Origin: an uncultured Halomonas sp.
GTDB taxonomy: Bacteria > Pseudomonadota > Gammaproteobacteria > Pseudomonadales > Halomonadaceae
DNA length: 64,000 nt
Reading direction: 5' to 3'
Assembly (NCBI RefSeq): GCF_946887195.1
Contig: NZ_CAMPKE010000003.1
Span: 62,001 to 126,000 of the forward strand
Shown: piece after piece, positions 48,340 to 57,938 of the stretch
How positions within the stretch are numbered: position 1 is the first letter of the stretch
Layout: each line of letters begins with the position of its first letter
Position numbers and translations under genes: made by a program
Notes under the pieces: generated by a model
What the model was told of the DNA's origin: nothing
The model's database searches: none
What the model saw: the letters and a program-made list of their open reading frames with translations, nothing else

Positions 48340-48741
48340 GACGACGCTTCGACGATGGTTCGCTTACGCTAACCCTTCAGCTCAACCTAGCATCTCACCT
48401 GCTTACGGAAGCAGGATCCTGCTGTCACCCTCACGGGTCACAACAGACCCGTGAGGGTGATTACATTGTCAGAGCGCTTAGCACCCAGTCGTTGCCGACC
48501 ACGCACCGCTCCTAGGTTACGGACGGTTGGACATCCGGTCCGCTACGGACATAAGCCCGCCGGACAATTACTTACACGGCTTTCACCGCGGTTTGGGCTC
48601 GGCACGAAGGCCGGGAACCCGTTTAGTGCTAGTTTCTTCATACTCAACGTGATGAAGAGGCTAGCTACCTCCGCGACTCGCAGGTCGCACGCTTGGGAAG
48701 CTGATGCTCTACCAACTGAGCTATGCCCGCCCGGCGAGCCG

Positions 48742-48771
48742 ATAGTAATGAATTTGGCGCCAGCCTGGCAA
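48742..48771 (-). promoter_or_regulatory. Promoter of the split tRNA-Gly
   Basis: On the minus strand, -35 TTGCCA (48771-48766) and -10 TACTAT (48747-48742) are 18 bp apart. The following GC-rich stretch CGGCTCGCCG is a discriminator typical of stringently controlled stable-RNA promoters. Transcription would start a few nt before the tRNA at 48730. Confidence 0.75.
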
Positions 48772-48914
48772 GCAGGCAGGGCGAAACAGCCGGATGCAAA
48801 GAAATTTTACGGTCCAGGGATAATTCTCGATATGGCGTGGTCACAATCTTGCAAGCGCAAATTTTCATGCAGTCGCTGAAGTTTGTGTCCTTGCTTACTG
48901 CATTCGATCCCTTG

Positions 48915-48943
48915 CCGCCGCGCTCCGTCGCGGCGGTTTTTTT
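48915..48943 (+). terminator. Plus-strand terminator without an obvious gene
   Basis: An 8-bp GC hairpin ccgccgcg/cgcggcgg with loop ctccgt followed by seven T on the plus strand. No plus-strand gene lies upstream; on the minus strand, after the CBS gene, there is no T run. It may end a small RNA from the 48780-48915 region, in which I see nothing else. Confidence 0.7.
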
Positions 48944-48959
48944 ATGGGCGCGATTCGAT

Positions 48960-49367
48960 TCAATTGCCACGCATGAAAAGCAGCGCACTAAGAATGTCGC
49001 GGCGCGTGACGATTCCCACCAGTCGCTCCTGCTCGACCACTGGATAGACCTTGGGTTTGTTGCCAAGCATCTCCTGGGCCAGATCGGTGATGCTCTTGTT
49101 GGGCGTGACCGTCAGTACCTCATGGCGCATCAGCTCCCGCACCAGTGCCGGTTGCTCGCAGTGGTAGGCGCTATCGAGCAACTTGCCAAGAACATCCTGC
49201 TCGGAGATGAATCCGATCAGGTGGTCGCGTTCATCGACCACCGGCGCACCGGGCAGCCGATGCTTTGCGAGGCCGGCGACCAGCGTGGCGACCGAAGCGG
49301 TCGCATTAATCCGGAAGCAGTCCCGTGACATGATTTCGCGAACGCTGGTCACTGTCTTGGTGGACAT
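48960..49367 (-). CDS. Tandem CBS-domain protein
   Basis: A 135-residue stand-alone CBS pair, likely binding an adenine nucleotide or derivative. The first CBS is VREIMSRDCFRINATASVATLVAGLAKHRLPGAPVVDERDHLIGFISEQDV and the second runs VRELMRHEVLTVTPNKSITDLAQEMLGNKPKVYPVVEQERLVGIVTRRDIL. There is no attached catalytic domain, so it probably modulates another protein or senses energy status. It is divergent from the PMP3 gene. Confidence 0.88.
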   Translation of the reverse strand: MSTKTVTSVREIMSRDCFRINATASVATLVAGLAKHRLPGAPVVDERDHLIGFISEQDVLGKLLDSAYHCEQPALVRELMRHEVLTVTPNKSITDLAQEMLGNKPKVYPVVEQERLVGIVTRRDILSALLFMRGN

Positions 49368-49480
49368 GGGGAGTCTCCTTCTGCCACGTTTGATTTCAGT
49401 CTAGTCGATTCGCCTGATGCGTTGAAAACGCGTCCCTCGCCCCCATCTCTCGAACAGCGTCATCGACAAGGAGTCTTCCA

Positions 49481-49639
49481 ATGGATGTGATTCGTATCAT
49501 CTTCGCCATCTTGCTACCGCCCGTGGGGGTGTTTCTCCAGGTTGGGTTCGGGATGCACTTCTGGCTCAATATCCTGCTCACGCTACTGGGCTACATACCC
49601 GGTATCATCCACGCCATCTGGATCATCGCCCGGCGCTGA
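49481..49639 (+). CDS. PMP3/YqaE family small membrane protein
   Basis: A 52-residue protein with two hydrophobic helices, starting MDVIRIIFAILLPPVGVFLQVG and continuing FWLNILLTLLGYIPGIIHAIWII. These match the LPP-x-GV and GYxPGxxHA motifs of the PMP3 stress-linked family, which affects membrane potential and salt tolerance in yeast and plants. AAGGAG lies seven bases before the ATG. A hairpin follows the stop at 49652. Confidence 0.9.
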   Translation: MDVIRIIFAILLPPVGVFLQVGFGMHFWLNILLTLLGYIPGIIHAIWIIARR

Positions 49640-49651
49640 TCGAATCTGCAT

Positions 49652-49688
49652 AGGCCCTGCTACCTGAAGCGCGGTAGCGGGGCCTTTG
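49652..49688 (+). terminator. Terminator after the PMP3 gene
   Basis: A long hairpin, aggccctgctacc with ggtagcggggcct and a short loop, ending in TTTG. It lies 12 nt after the PMP3 stop and just before the convergent sigma54 activator stop, so it may serve both. Confidence 0.65.
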
Positions 49689-49703
49689 TCGTTATGAAGG
49701 CGT

Positions 49704-51569
49704 TTACGATAATGCCTCGGTCTGCTCGCGCAGGCGCTTGTAAAGCGTCGTGCGGCTGATGCCCAGCTCTCGCGCCAGCGCGGAATGGTTGCCACGATGC
49801 TCTGCGAGGCGCTCCTTGAGGCTGGCCTTCGATGCCGACAGGGCGAGAGCGTTCGATGGCGGATGAACAGGCGCGCTCGCCGAGGGCGGCATGCCGATCG
49901 CCAACAGGCTGGCCGGCAAATGATGCAGCTCTAAGGCCGGGCCATCGGCCATGGCCAAGCTGACGCGCAGTACGTTTTCCATTTCGCGAATGTTGCCCGG
50001 CCAGGGCTGCCGGATCAGCCAGTCCATCAACTCCGGGGTCGGGGTTGGAATAGCGCTATGTTCTCCCCGTTCGCCGGTCGCTCGATCGGCATCGATCTGA
50101 TTGGCCAGCACCACCTGAACCAACGCCCGAATATCCTCCCGCTCGCGAAGCGGCGGCAGCACCAGTTCGACACCGCAAAGGCGATAATACAGATCGGCGC
50201 GAAAACGCCCGGCGGTTATTTCCTGGGCCAACGGGCGATGGGTCGCGGCGATGACCTCGATATCCACCGGGTAGGATTCGCCACCGCCTAGCGGTGTCAC
50301 CCGGCGCTCCTGCAACACACGCAGCAATCGGGCTTGCACGCCGAGCGGCATGTCGCCGATCTCATCGAGAAACAGTCGACCGCCATTGGCTTCACGCAGG
50401 CGGCCGATATTGCCGCGCGGGTCGGCGCCGGTGAAGGCGCCGCGCACATAGCCGAACAGCTCGGCTTCGACCAGGTCGCCGGGAATCGCCGCGCAATTGA
50501 TGGCGACCAATGGCTGATCGGCACGCCGGCTGGAAGCGTGCAGCGCCTTGACGAAGACCTCCTTGCCGGTCCCGGTCTCGCCATGGATGAGCATGGCAAT
50601 GCCACGATCCTTGAGCCGCGAGGCCAGCATGATCGATTGATGCAGCCGCGGGTCGCCCAGGTCGAGTCGCTCGAGCGGCGAGATCGATGCCGCCGGCGAG
50701 CCCTGTGGTGGCGGCGATTCGAGGCGGCAGTGGCAGTGATAGCGTCCCGCGAAGCGCAGCGTCAAGGGATCTTCATCGCCGGCCGTTATCGCCTGCCACT
50801 GCGCATCGCAGAGTGTCTCGAAGGGTCGCCCGCGATCGTGCTCGCCATCGAGCCCGAGTAGCCAGCGCGCGCGCGTATTGCTGGCTGCCAGGCGCCCCTG
50901 AGTATCGAAGATCAACAGTCCCGAGCGAGGGCTATCGAGGTTGTCGCGGCTGGAATTGAACGTCAGGTGATAATGGTCGTGACGATACAGGTTGATCAGA
51001 CGGCGGTTCTCTATCTGCATCGATAGCACCTGCAACAGCCCGCTATGCCGATGCGTGCGGTCGCGGTAAGGGTCGCTGATCAGCGCCAGGCAGCCATCGA
51101 TGACGCCATGCGGTGTCTTCAGGGGCACCGCGAAGCCCGCCAGGTGCTGCATCTGTTGGCAGGAGTGCTCGCCGGCGATGACATCGATCGCCTCGCGCTC
51201 GATCAGGCAGGTGCCGATGGCATTGCAGCCGCTGTGCGTTTCGCTCCAATTGGCGCCGGGCATCAGCCATTCCCCTTGCGCGGTGGGCATTAGTCGAGCA
51301 TCTCCCCAGCGCTTGACGATGACGCCGTCCCGGTCGGCAAGCAGTAAACAACACTGCCAATGGCGCAGCATGTCGCCAACCTCGGCGATTACGCCCTGCT
51401 CCAGCAGCGACAAGAGGGGCCGCATGGCCGCCAGGCGCTGCGCAATGTCGACATTCGTGCAAATCCCCGGTTGCCAGTGGCGCTCGGCACCGGCGTGGCG
51501 CCGCCGAGCGTGGGCGACATGCCGGCGCTGAGATTTCTTGTTATCGGTATCGGTATCGGCTTCGCGCAT
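49704..51569 (-). CDS. Sigma54-dependent Fis-family activator, AcoR-like
   Basis: An enhancer-binding protein of about 621 residues. The N-terminal half is a GAF-like sensor domain (FAVPLKTPHGVIDGCLALISDPYR) and a PAS-like segment. The central AAA+ domain has Walker A GETGTGKE and the sigma54 contact GAFTGA. The C-terminus is a Fis-type HTH (ALARELGISRTTLYKRL). AcoR-like members respond to small molecules such as acetoin or alcohols; here the gene is divergent from glpSTPQUV, so control of glycerol uptake is the likely role. The ATG at 51569 is chosen over a TTG at 51587. Confidence 0.88.
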   Translation of the reverse strand: MREADTDTDNKKSQRRHVAHARRRHAGAERHWQPGICTNVDIAQRLAAMRPLLSLLEQGVIAEVGDMLRHWQCCLLLADRDGVIVKRWGDARLMPTAQGEWLMPGANWSETHSGCNAIGTCLIEREAIDVIAGEHSCQQMQHLAGFAVPLKTPHGVIDGCLALISDPYRDRTHRHSGLLQVLSMQIENRRLINLYRHDHYHLTFNSSRDNLDSPRSGLLIFDTQGRLAASNTRARWLLGLDGEHDRGRPFETLCDAQWQAITAGDEDPLTLRFAGRYHCHCRLESPPPQGSPAASISPLERLDLGDPRLHQSIMLASRLKDRGIAMLIHGETGTGKEVFVKALHASSRRADQPLVAINCAAIPGDLVEAELFGYVRGAFTGADPRGNIGRLREANGGRLFLDEIGDMPLGVQARLLRVLQERRVTPLGGGESYPVDIEVIAATHRPLAQEITAGRFRADLYYRLCGVELVLPPLREREDIRALVQVVLANQIDADRATGERGEHSAIPTPTPELMDWLIRQPWPGNIREMENVLRVSLAMADGPALELHHLPASLLAIGMPPSASAPVHPPSNALALSASKASLKERLAEHRGNHSALARELGISRTTLYKRLREQTEALS

Positions 51570-51595
51570 GGGCGTATCCCAAAACAATCAGGAAA

Positions 51596-51657
51596 TGTTC
51601 GATTTCGAACAGATAATGTTCACTCTCGACTGTCCATTATTGTTCAGACTTTGTCCA
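51596..51657. promoter_or_regulatory. Candidate upstream activator sites for the sigma54 activator
   Basis: A perfect 16-bp palindrome TGTTCGATTTCGAACA at 51596-51611, followed by half-sites TGTTCA (51617), TGTCCA (51631), TGTTCA (51641) and TGTCCA (51652). They lie 120-180 bp before the candidate sigma54 promoter, the usual distance for enhancer-like sites, and also just upstream of the activator gene. Confidence 0.5.
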
Positions 51658-51778
51658 CTCCAGCGTAGCGTGATTGTCCGTAATTACGCTTATACTAAGG
51701 TATAACTTCGTTTTTTAATTTTATAAAACAAAGGCTTAACAATTACTTTTGTTATTTTTGGAAGCGCCGGTTTCAAGC

Positions 51779-51794
51779 TGGCATGGCGTTCGCA
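51779..51794 (+). promoter_or_regulatory. Candidate sigma54 promoter for glpSTPQUV
   Basis: TGGCATGGCGTTCGCA matches the -24/-12 consensus TGGCACGNNNNTTGCW with correct GG-to-GC spacing; it has two mismatches (ATG for ACG and TCGC for TTGC). It lies 46 bp before the glpS start and downstream of candidate activator sites. Confidence 0.5.
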
Positions 51795-51839
51795 AGTGAA
51801 CTCATCAAATGTGCGAACACGAAAGGATGCTGGCGATTC

Positions 51840-52928
<1,089 letters not shown>

Positions 52929-52940
52929 GCGAGAACAACA

Positions 52941-54053
52941 ATGGCGGAAATTCGTCTCGATGGACTGGCGCACAGCTATGCGGCTCATCCCGGCGGCGCC
53001 GAGGACTATGCCATACGCCGGATGGATCATGTCTGGGAGCAGGGCGGCGCCTATGCGCTGCTCGGGCCCTCGGGCTGCGGCAAAAGCACACTGCTGAATA
53101 TCATTTCGGGGCTGCTCGAGCCCTCCGAGGGCAAGGTGCTGTACGACGGCAAGGCGGTGAATGCGCTATCGCCCCAGCAGCGCAACATCGCCCAGGTTTT
53201 TCAGTTTCCGGTGATCTACGACACCATGACCGTTCACGATAACCTGGCCTTTCCGCTGCGCAATCAGCGCCAGCCGGCAGCCAAGATCGCCGAGCGTGTC
53301 CAGGAGGTGGCCGAGGCACTGGAGATCGCCCATCTGCTGCATCGCAAGGCCAGCAACCTGACCGCCGACGAGAAGCAGAAGGTGTCGATGGGTCGTGGTC
53401 TGGTACGCGATGACGTCGCGGCGATCCTGTTCGACGAGCCGCTGACCGTCATCGACCCGCAACTGAAGTGGCGCCTGCGCCGCAAGCTCAAGCAGATCCA
53501 CGAGCGCTTCAACATCACCATGGTCTACGTGACCCATGACCAGCTCGAGGCCTCGACCTTCGCCGACAAGATCGCCGTGATGTACGACGGTCAGATCGTC
53601 CAGTTCGGCACCCCGCGCGAACTCTTCGAGAATCCCGCGCACACCTTCGTCGGTTATTTCATCGGTAGCCCCGGCATGAACCTGTTCGAGGTCGAGTTGA
53701 CGACCGGCGGCGTGCGCCTGGCGGGTGTCGAATTGACCCTCTCGCCAACGGTGCGCCAGGCGCTCGAAGCCCATGCCGGGCAGCGCCTGAAACTGGGGAT
53801 TCGGCCTGAGTTCGTGCAACTGGTCGAGCCCGGGGAGTCGCCGCTGTGCGCCAGGCTCGATCTGGTGCAGGACCTGGGCACCTACAAGGTTCTCGATCTG
53901 CAATTGGGCATGACGAAACCGCTGCCGATCAAGGCCCGCATCGAAGAGGACCACAAGGTGCCTCAGGGCGAGGTCGGGCTGATATTCCCCGAGCGTTGGA
54001 CCAAATTCTACGCCGACGATTTCCTGGTGGAGATGCATGATGGACAAGATTGA
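52941..54053 (+). CDS. glpT: Glycerol ABC transporter ATPase GlpT
   Basis: The second ATPase of the glycerol importer, 370 residues. Walker A is GPSGCGKST and Walker B is AAILFDEPLTVIDP. The ABC signature is degenerate: NLTADEKQKVSMGRG stands where LSGGQ is normal, so the GlpS-GlpT pair probably has one strong and one weak ATP site. It lies 12 bp after glpS and overlaps glpP by about 15 bases. Confidence 0.88.
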   Translation: MAEIRLDGLAHSYAAHPGGAEDYAIRRMDHVWEQGGAYALLGPSGCGKSTLLNIISGLLEPSEGKVLYDGKAVNALSPQQRNIAQVFQFPVIYDTMTVHDNLAFPLRNQRQPAAKIAERVQEVAEALEIAHLLHRKASNLTADEKQKVSMGRGLVRDDVAAILFDEPLTVIDPQLKWRLRRKLKQIHERFNITMVYVTHDQLEASTFADKIAVMYDGQIVQFGTPRELFENPAHTFVGYFIGSPGMNLFEVELTTGGVRLAGVELTLSPTVRQALEAHAGQRLKLGIRPEFVQLVEPGESPLCARLDLVQDLGTYKVLDLQLGMTKPLPIKARIEEDHKVPQGEVGLIFPERWTKFYADDFLVEMHDGQD

Positions 54054-54906
54054 TAACAACAAAGCCTGGCTGTTGGTGCTTCCCGTTTTCGCGCTGGTGG
54101 CGTTCAGCGCCATCGTGCCGCTGATGACGGTGGTCAACTACTCGGTGCAGGATATTTTCGGGCCCGGCAATCGTTACTTCGTCGGCACCGAATGGTTTCG
54201 CGAGCTGCTGCGCGACCCGTTGCTGCACGATTCATTGCTTCGCCAGTTCGGCTTCACCTTTAGTGTATTGGCGATCGAAATTCCGCTGGGGATCGCCGTG
54301 GCACTATCCATGCCGCGCCGCGGTATCGGTGTGCCGACCTGCCTGATCCTGCTGGCGCTGCCACTGCTGATTCCCTGGAACGTGGTCGGCACCATCTGGC
54401 AGATCATTGGCCGCGGGGATATCGGGCTCTATGGCTGGGCGCTCAATGAAGTGGGCGTCGACTACAACTACGCCTCCGATACGGCGGATGCCTGGATCAC
54501 GGTACTGATCATGGATGTCTGGCACTGGACTTCGCTGGTGGCGCTGCTGTGCTACTCGGGGCTGCGTGCGATTCCCGACGTCTACTATCAGGCCGCGCGC
54601 ATCGACCGGGCCTCGCACTGGGCGGTGTTCCGCTATATCCAGTTGCCCAAGCTCAAGAACGTGCTGTTGATCGCCGTGATGCTGCGCTTCATGGATAGTT
54701 TCATGATCTACACCGAGCCCTTCGTGCTGACCGGTGGCGGCCCCGGTACCAGTACCACCTTCCTCAGCCAGACGCTGACCAAGATGGCCGTGGGCCAGTT
54801 CGATATCGGCCGTGCCGCCGCCTTCTCGCTGATCTACTTCCTGATCATCCTGCTGGTCACCTGGCTGTTCTACACCGCCATGACTCACTCCGACGACAAG
54901 GCCTGA
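54040..54906 (+). CDS. glpP: Glycerol ABC transporter permease GlpP
   Basis: Inner-membrane permease of the MalF type with six helices, about 288 residues. The EAA-type loop is YYQAARIDRASHWAVFRYIQLPKLKN. Its start overlaps glpT; ATG at 54040 fits the GGAG spacing, and an ATG one codon earlier is possible. It partners GlpQ to form the glycerol channel. Glycerol specificity is assigned from the operon, not from the permease sequence. Confidence 0.87.
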   Translation: MDKIDNNKAWLLVLPVFALVAFSAIVPLMTVVNYSVQDIFGPGNRYFVGTEWFRELLRDPLLHDSLLRQFGFTFSVLAIEIPLGIAVALSMPRRGIGVPTCLILLALPLLIPWNVVGTIWQIIGRGDIGLYGWALNEVGVDYNYASDTADAWITVLIMDVWHWTSLVALLCYSGLRAIPDVYYQAARIDRASHWAVFRYIQLPKLKNVLLIAVMLRFMDSFMIYTEPFVLTGGGPGTSTTFLSQTLTKMAVGQFDIGRAAAFSLIYFLIILLVTWLFYTAMTHSDDKA

Positions 54907-54914
54907 GGTGCGCG

Positions 54915-55715
<801 letters not shown>

Positions 55716-55777
55716 GCCGCCTGAGGCTCGGTATCGACAAAGGCACCAATCAATAACGAATCGGCAAGGAGAAAGAC

Positions 55778-56050
55778 ATGGAGTGGATGGCATGGACAAT
55801 GCCGACGGCGATTTTCTTCATCGTCATCGGCCTGATTCTGGTTGGCATGACGATCTGGCAGACCGTATCGCCGGGCGTGCAGCGTCGGGGATTCCTACCG
55901 ATCTCGACGACCCGCGGAGATCGTCTGTTCATCAGCCTGCTGGCTTCCGGTTACGGGCATCTGATGCTGCTCGGATTGACCGATTGGCCACTGTGGATCG
56001 CCACGCTCGTCAGCGTGGTGGCATTTCTCATCATCATGAAATGGGGGTAA
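55778..56050 (+). CDS. glpU: Glycerol ABC transporter small membrane protein GlpU (DUF2160)
   Basis: A 90-residue protein with two or three membrane helices. MPTAIFFIVIGLILVGMTIWQ and RGFLPISTTRGDRLFISLLASGYGHLMLLGLTDWPLW are the DUF2160 pattern found only in this operon type. The role in transport is unknown. AAGGAG lies ahead of the start. Confidence 0.88.
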   Translation: MEWMAWTMPTAIFFIVIGLILVGMTIWQTVSPGVQRRGFLPISTTRGDRLFISLLASGYGHLMLLGLTDWPLWIATLVSVVAFLIIMKWG

Positions 56051-56117
56051 CGCATCGCCGATAAAAACCATGAGCCGCACCAAGCGCAGCACCGAACTCC
56101 ACAATAACGAGGTAGCT

Positions 56118-57857
56118 ATGTCTTCTATCAATTACATGCCACGACCGACGCGCATCGCGATGGCCATGAGCCTGGTCGCCTGCCTTGCGGCGCCTTCGCT
56201 GGCGTTTGCCGACCAGTATCAGGACGCCGCCAAGCGTTGGATCGAGAGTGAATTTCAGCCCTCCACGCTGACGCCCGAAGAGCAGATGGCGGAGATGCAG
56301 TGGTTCATCGACGCGGCCGAGTCGCTGCGGGGCCAGGAGATCAACGTCGTCTCCGAGACACTGACCACCCACAAGTATGAAGCCGAGGTGCTGGCCAAGG
56401 CGTTTCGTGAGATCACCGGGATCAACCTGACCCATTCGCTGCTGCAGGAAGGCGACGTCATCGAGAAGTTGCAGACCCAGATGTATTCGGGCACCAACAT
56501 CTACGATGGCTACGTCAACGATTCCGACCTGATCGGTACCCACTTCCGCTATGGCAAGGTCGTGCCGATTTCCACGCTGATCGAACAGAACCCCGATTTC
56601 ACGTCGCCGACGCTGGATCTCGACGACTTCATCGGCCTGTCGTTCACCACCGCGCCGGACGGCAAGGTCTATCAACTGCCCGACCAGCAGTTCGCCAACC
56701 TTTACTGGTTCCGTGCCGACTGGTTCGCCAACCCCGAATACAAGCAGCAGTTCAAGGAGAAGTACGGCTACGAGCTGGGCGTACCGGTCAACTGGTCGGC
56801 CTACGAGGATATCGCCGAATTCTTCACCAACGACATCAAGACCATCGATGGCGAGCGCATCTACGGCCACATGGATTACGGCAAGAAGGATCCCTCGCTG
56901 GGCTGGCGTTTCACCGATGCCTGGTTCTCCATGGCCGGTGCCGGCGACAAGGGCATTCCCAACGGCTTGCCGGTCGATGAGTGGGGCATCCGGGTCGAGG
57001 AGTGTCATCCGGTCGGTTCCAGCATGTCGCGCGGCGGCGCCACCAATAGCCCGGCGGCGGTCTATGCGACCGAGAAATACGTCGAATGGCTGAAGAAATA
57101 CGCGCCACCCGCGGCGCAGGGCATGACCTTCTCCGAAGCGGGGCCGGTGCCGGCGCAGGGCAATATCGCCCAGCAGATTTTCTGGTATACCGCCTTCACC
57201 GCCGACATGACCAAGGAAGGCTTGCCGGTGGTCAACGAGGATGGCACGCCCAAGTGGCGCATGGCGCCGTCCCCCGTTGGCGCCTACTGGCAAGATGGTA
57301 TGAAGAAGGGTTATCAGGACGTGGGTGCCTGGACCTTCCTCGAGTCGACACCCGAGAAACGCCGCCTGGGCGCTTGGCTGTATGCGCAGTTCGTGACTTC
57401 CAAGACCGTCTCGCTGAAGAAGACGCTGGTCGGCCTGACGCCGATTCGCGAGTCCGACATTCAGTCCCAGGCAATGACCGACGCCGCACCCAAGCTGGGT
57501 GGTCTGGTCGAGTTCTATCGCAGCCCGGCGCGTTTGCAGTGGTCGCCGACCGGTACCAACGTGCCGGACTATCCGAAACTGGCCCAGCTGTGGTGGCAGT
57601 ATGTCTCCCGCGCGGCCAGCGGCGAATCGACCGCCAAGGAAGCGCTCGATGGCCTGGCCGAGGCACAGGATCGCATTATGGAGCGCCTGGAGCGTGCCGG
57701 TGTGCAGGACGTCTGTGGCCCGAAACTCAACGAGCCGCGCGATCCGCAGTACTGGCTCGATCAGCCGGGTGCACCGAAGCCTGAACTCGAGAACGAGAAG
57801 CCGCAGGGTGTGACCGTGGCTTATGAAGAGTTGATCAAATCCTGGCAGCAGGAGTGA
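56118..57857 (+). CDS. glpV: Glycerol ABC transporter substrate-binding protein GlpV
   Basis: A periplasmic family 1 binding protein of 579 residues, longer than most, as is usual for this subfamily. The signal peptide is MSSINYMPRPTRIAMAMSLVACLAAPSLAFA with cleavage before DQYQD. Mature features include HSLLQEGDVIEKLQTQMYSG and TNSPAAVYATEKYVEWLKKY. The ATG at 56118 has GAGG five bases upstream; the longer frame from 56070 would spoil the signal peptide. A terminator follows. Confidence 0.9.
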   Translation: MSSINYMPRPTRIAMAMSLVACLAAPSLAFADQYQDAAKRWIESEFQPSTLTPEEQMAEMQWFIDAAESLRGQEINVVSETLTTHKYEAEVLAKAFREITGINLTHSLLQEGDVIEKLQTQMYSGTNIYDGYVNDSDLIGTHFRYGKVVPISTLIEQNPDFTSPTLDLDDFIGLSFTTAPDGKVYQLPDQQFANLYWFRADWFANPEYKQQFKEKYGYELGVPVNWSAYEDIAEFFTNDIKTIDGERIYGHMDYGKKDPSLGWRFTDAWFSMAGAGDKGIPNGLPVDEWGIRVEECHPVGSSMSRGGATNSPAAVYATEKYVEWLKKYAPPAAQGMTFSEAGPVPAQGNIAQQIFWYTAFTADMTKEGLPVVNEDGTPKWRMAPSPVGAYWQDGMKKGYQDVGAWTFLESTPEKRRLGAWLYAQFVTSKTVSLKKTLVGLTPIRESDIQSQAMTDAAPKLGGLVEFYRSPARLQWSPTGTNVPDYPKLAQLWWQYVSRAASGESTAKEALDGLAEAQDRIMERLERAGVQDVCGPKLNEPRDPQYWLDQPGAPKPELENEKPQGVTVAYEELIKSWQQE

Positions 57858-57881
57858 TCCAGGCTAGGCAAGCAAGTCGAC

Positions 57882-57910
57882 AACGGCGCCCATGTGGCGC
57901 CGTTTTCTTT
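57882..57910 (+). terminator. Terminator after glpV
   Basis: A 9-bp hairpin aacggcgcc/ggcgccgtt with loop catgt followed by TTTTCTTTT, 25 nt after the glpV stop. It ends the glycerol operon. Confidence 0.9.
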
Positions 57911-57938
57911 TGATGGGAGTCCAGCCATGCTCGATGCG

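Larger units (their letters stand above)
46108..48690 (-). mobile_element. Group II intron with RT-maturase-HNH ORF and an internal tRNA-Gly
   Basis: A 2583-bp intron read on the minus strand. It starts GTGCGACC and ends CCCGAC. Domain V is a 34-nt hairpin at 46149-46182 with the AGC triad, GAGA tetraloop and 2-nt CG bulge. Domain VI is 46108-46146, with a candidate branch A seven nt from the end. EBS2 (AAGCTG) pairs with exon CAGCTT and EBS1 (GCTTGG) with exon CCAAGC, spaced exactly as IBS2/IBS1. Domains I-III lie in 48690-47940, with long perfect stems at 48425-48460 and 47966-47996. The maturase and a complete tRNA-Gly lie in the domain IV region. GC is visibly lower than the host genes. 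Confidence 0.93.
46072..48730 (-). tRNA. tRNA-Gly(CCC) interrupted by a group II intron
   Basis: Exon 1 is 48691-48730 (40 nt) and exon 2 is 46072-46107 (36 nt). Joined, they give a 76-nt tRNA: 7-bp acceptor GCGGGCA/TGCCCGC, D arm GCTC/GAGC, anticodon stem TCAGC/GCTGA with loop TTCCCAA (anticodon CCC), variable GGGTC, T arm GAGGG/CCCTT, discriminator T and encoded CCA. The intron splits the 3' strand of the anticodon stem after GC. Without splicing this gene cannot make a tRNA. A strong promoter lies just upstream. Tandem copies of the 3' end follow it. Confidence 0.9.
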
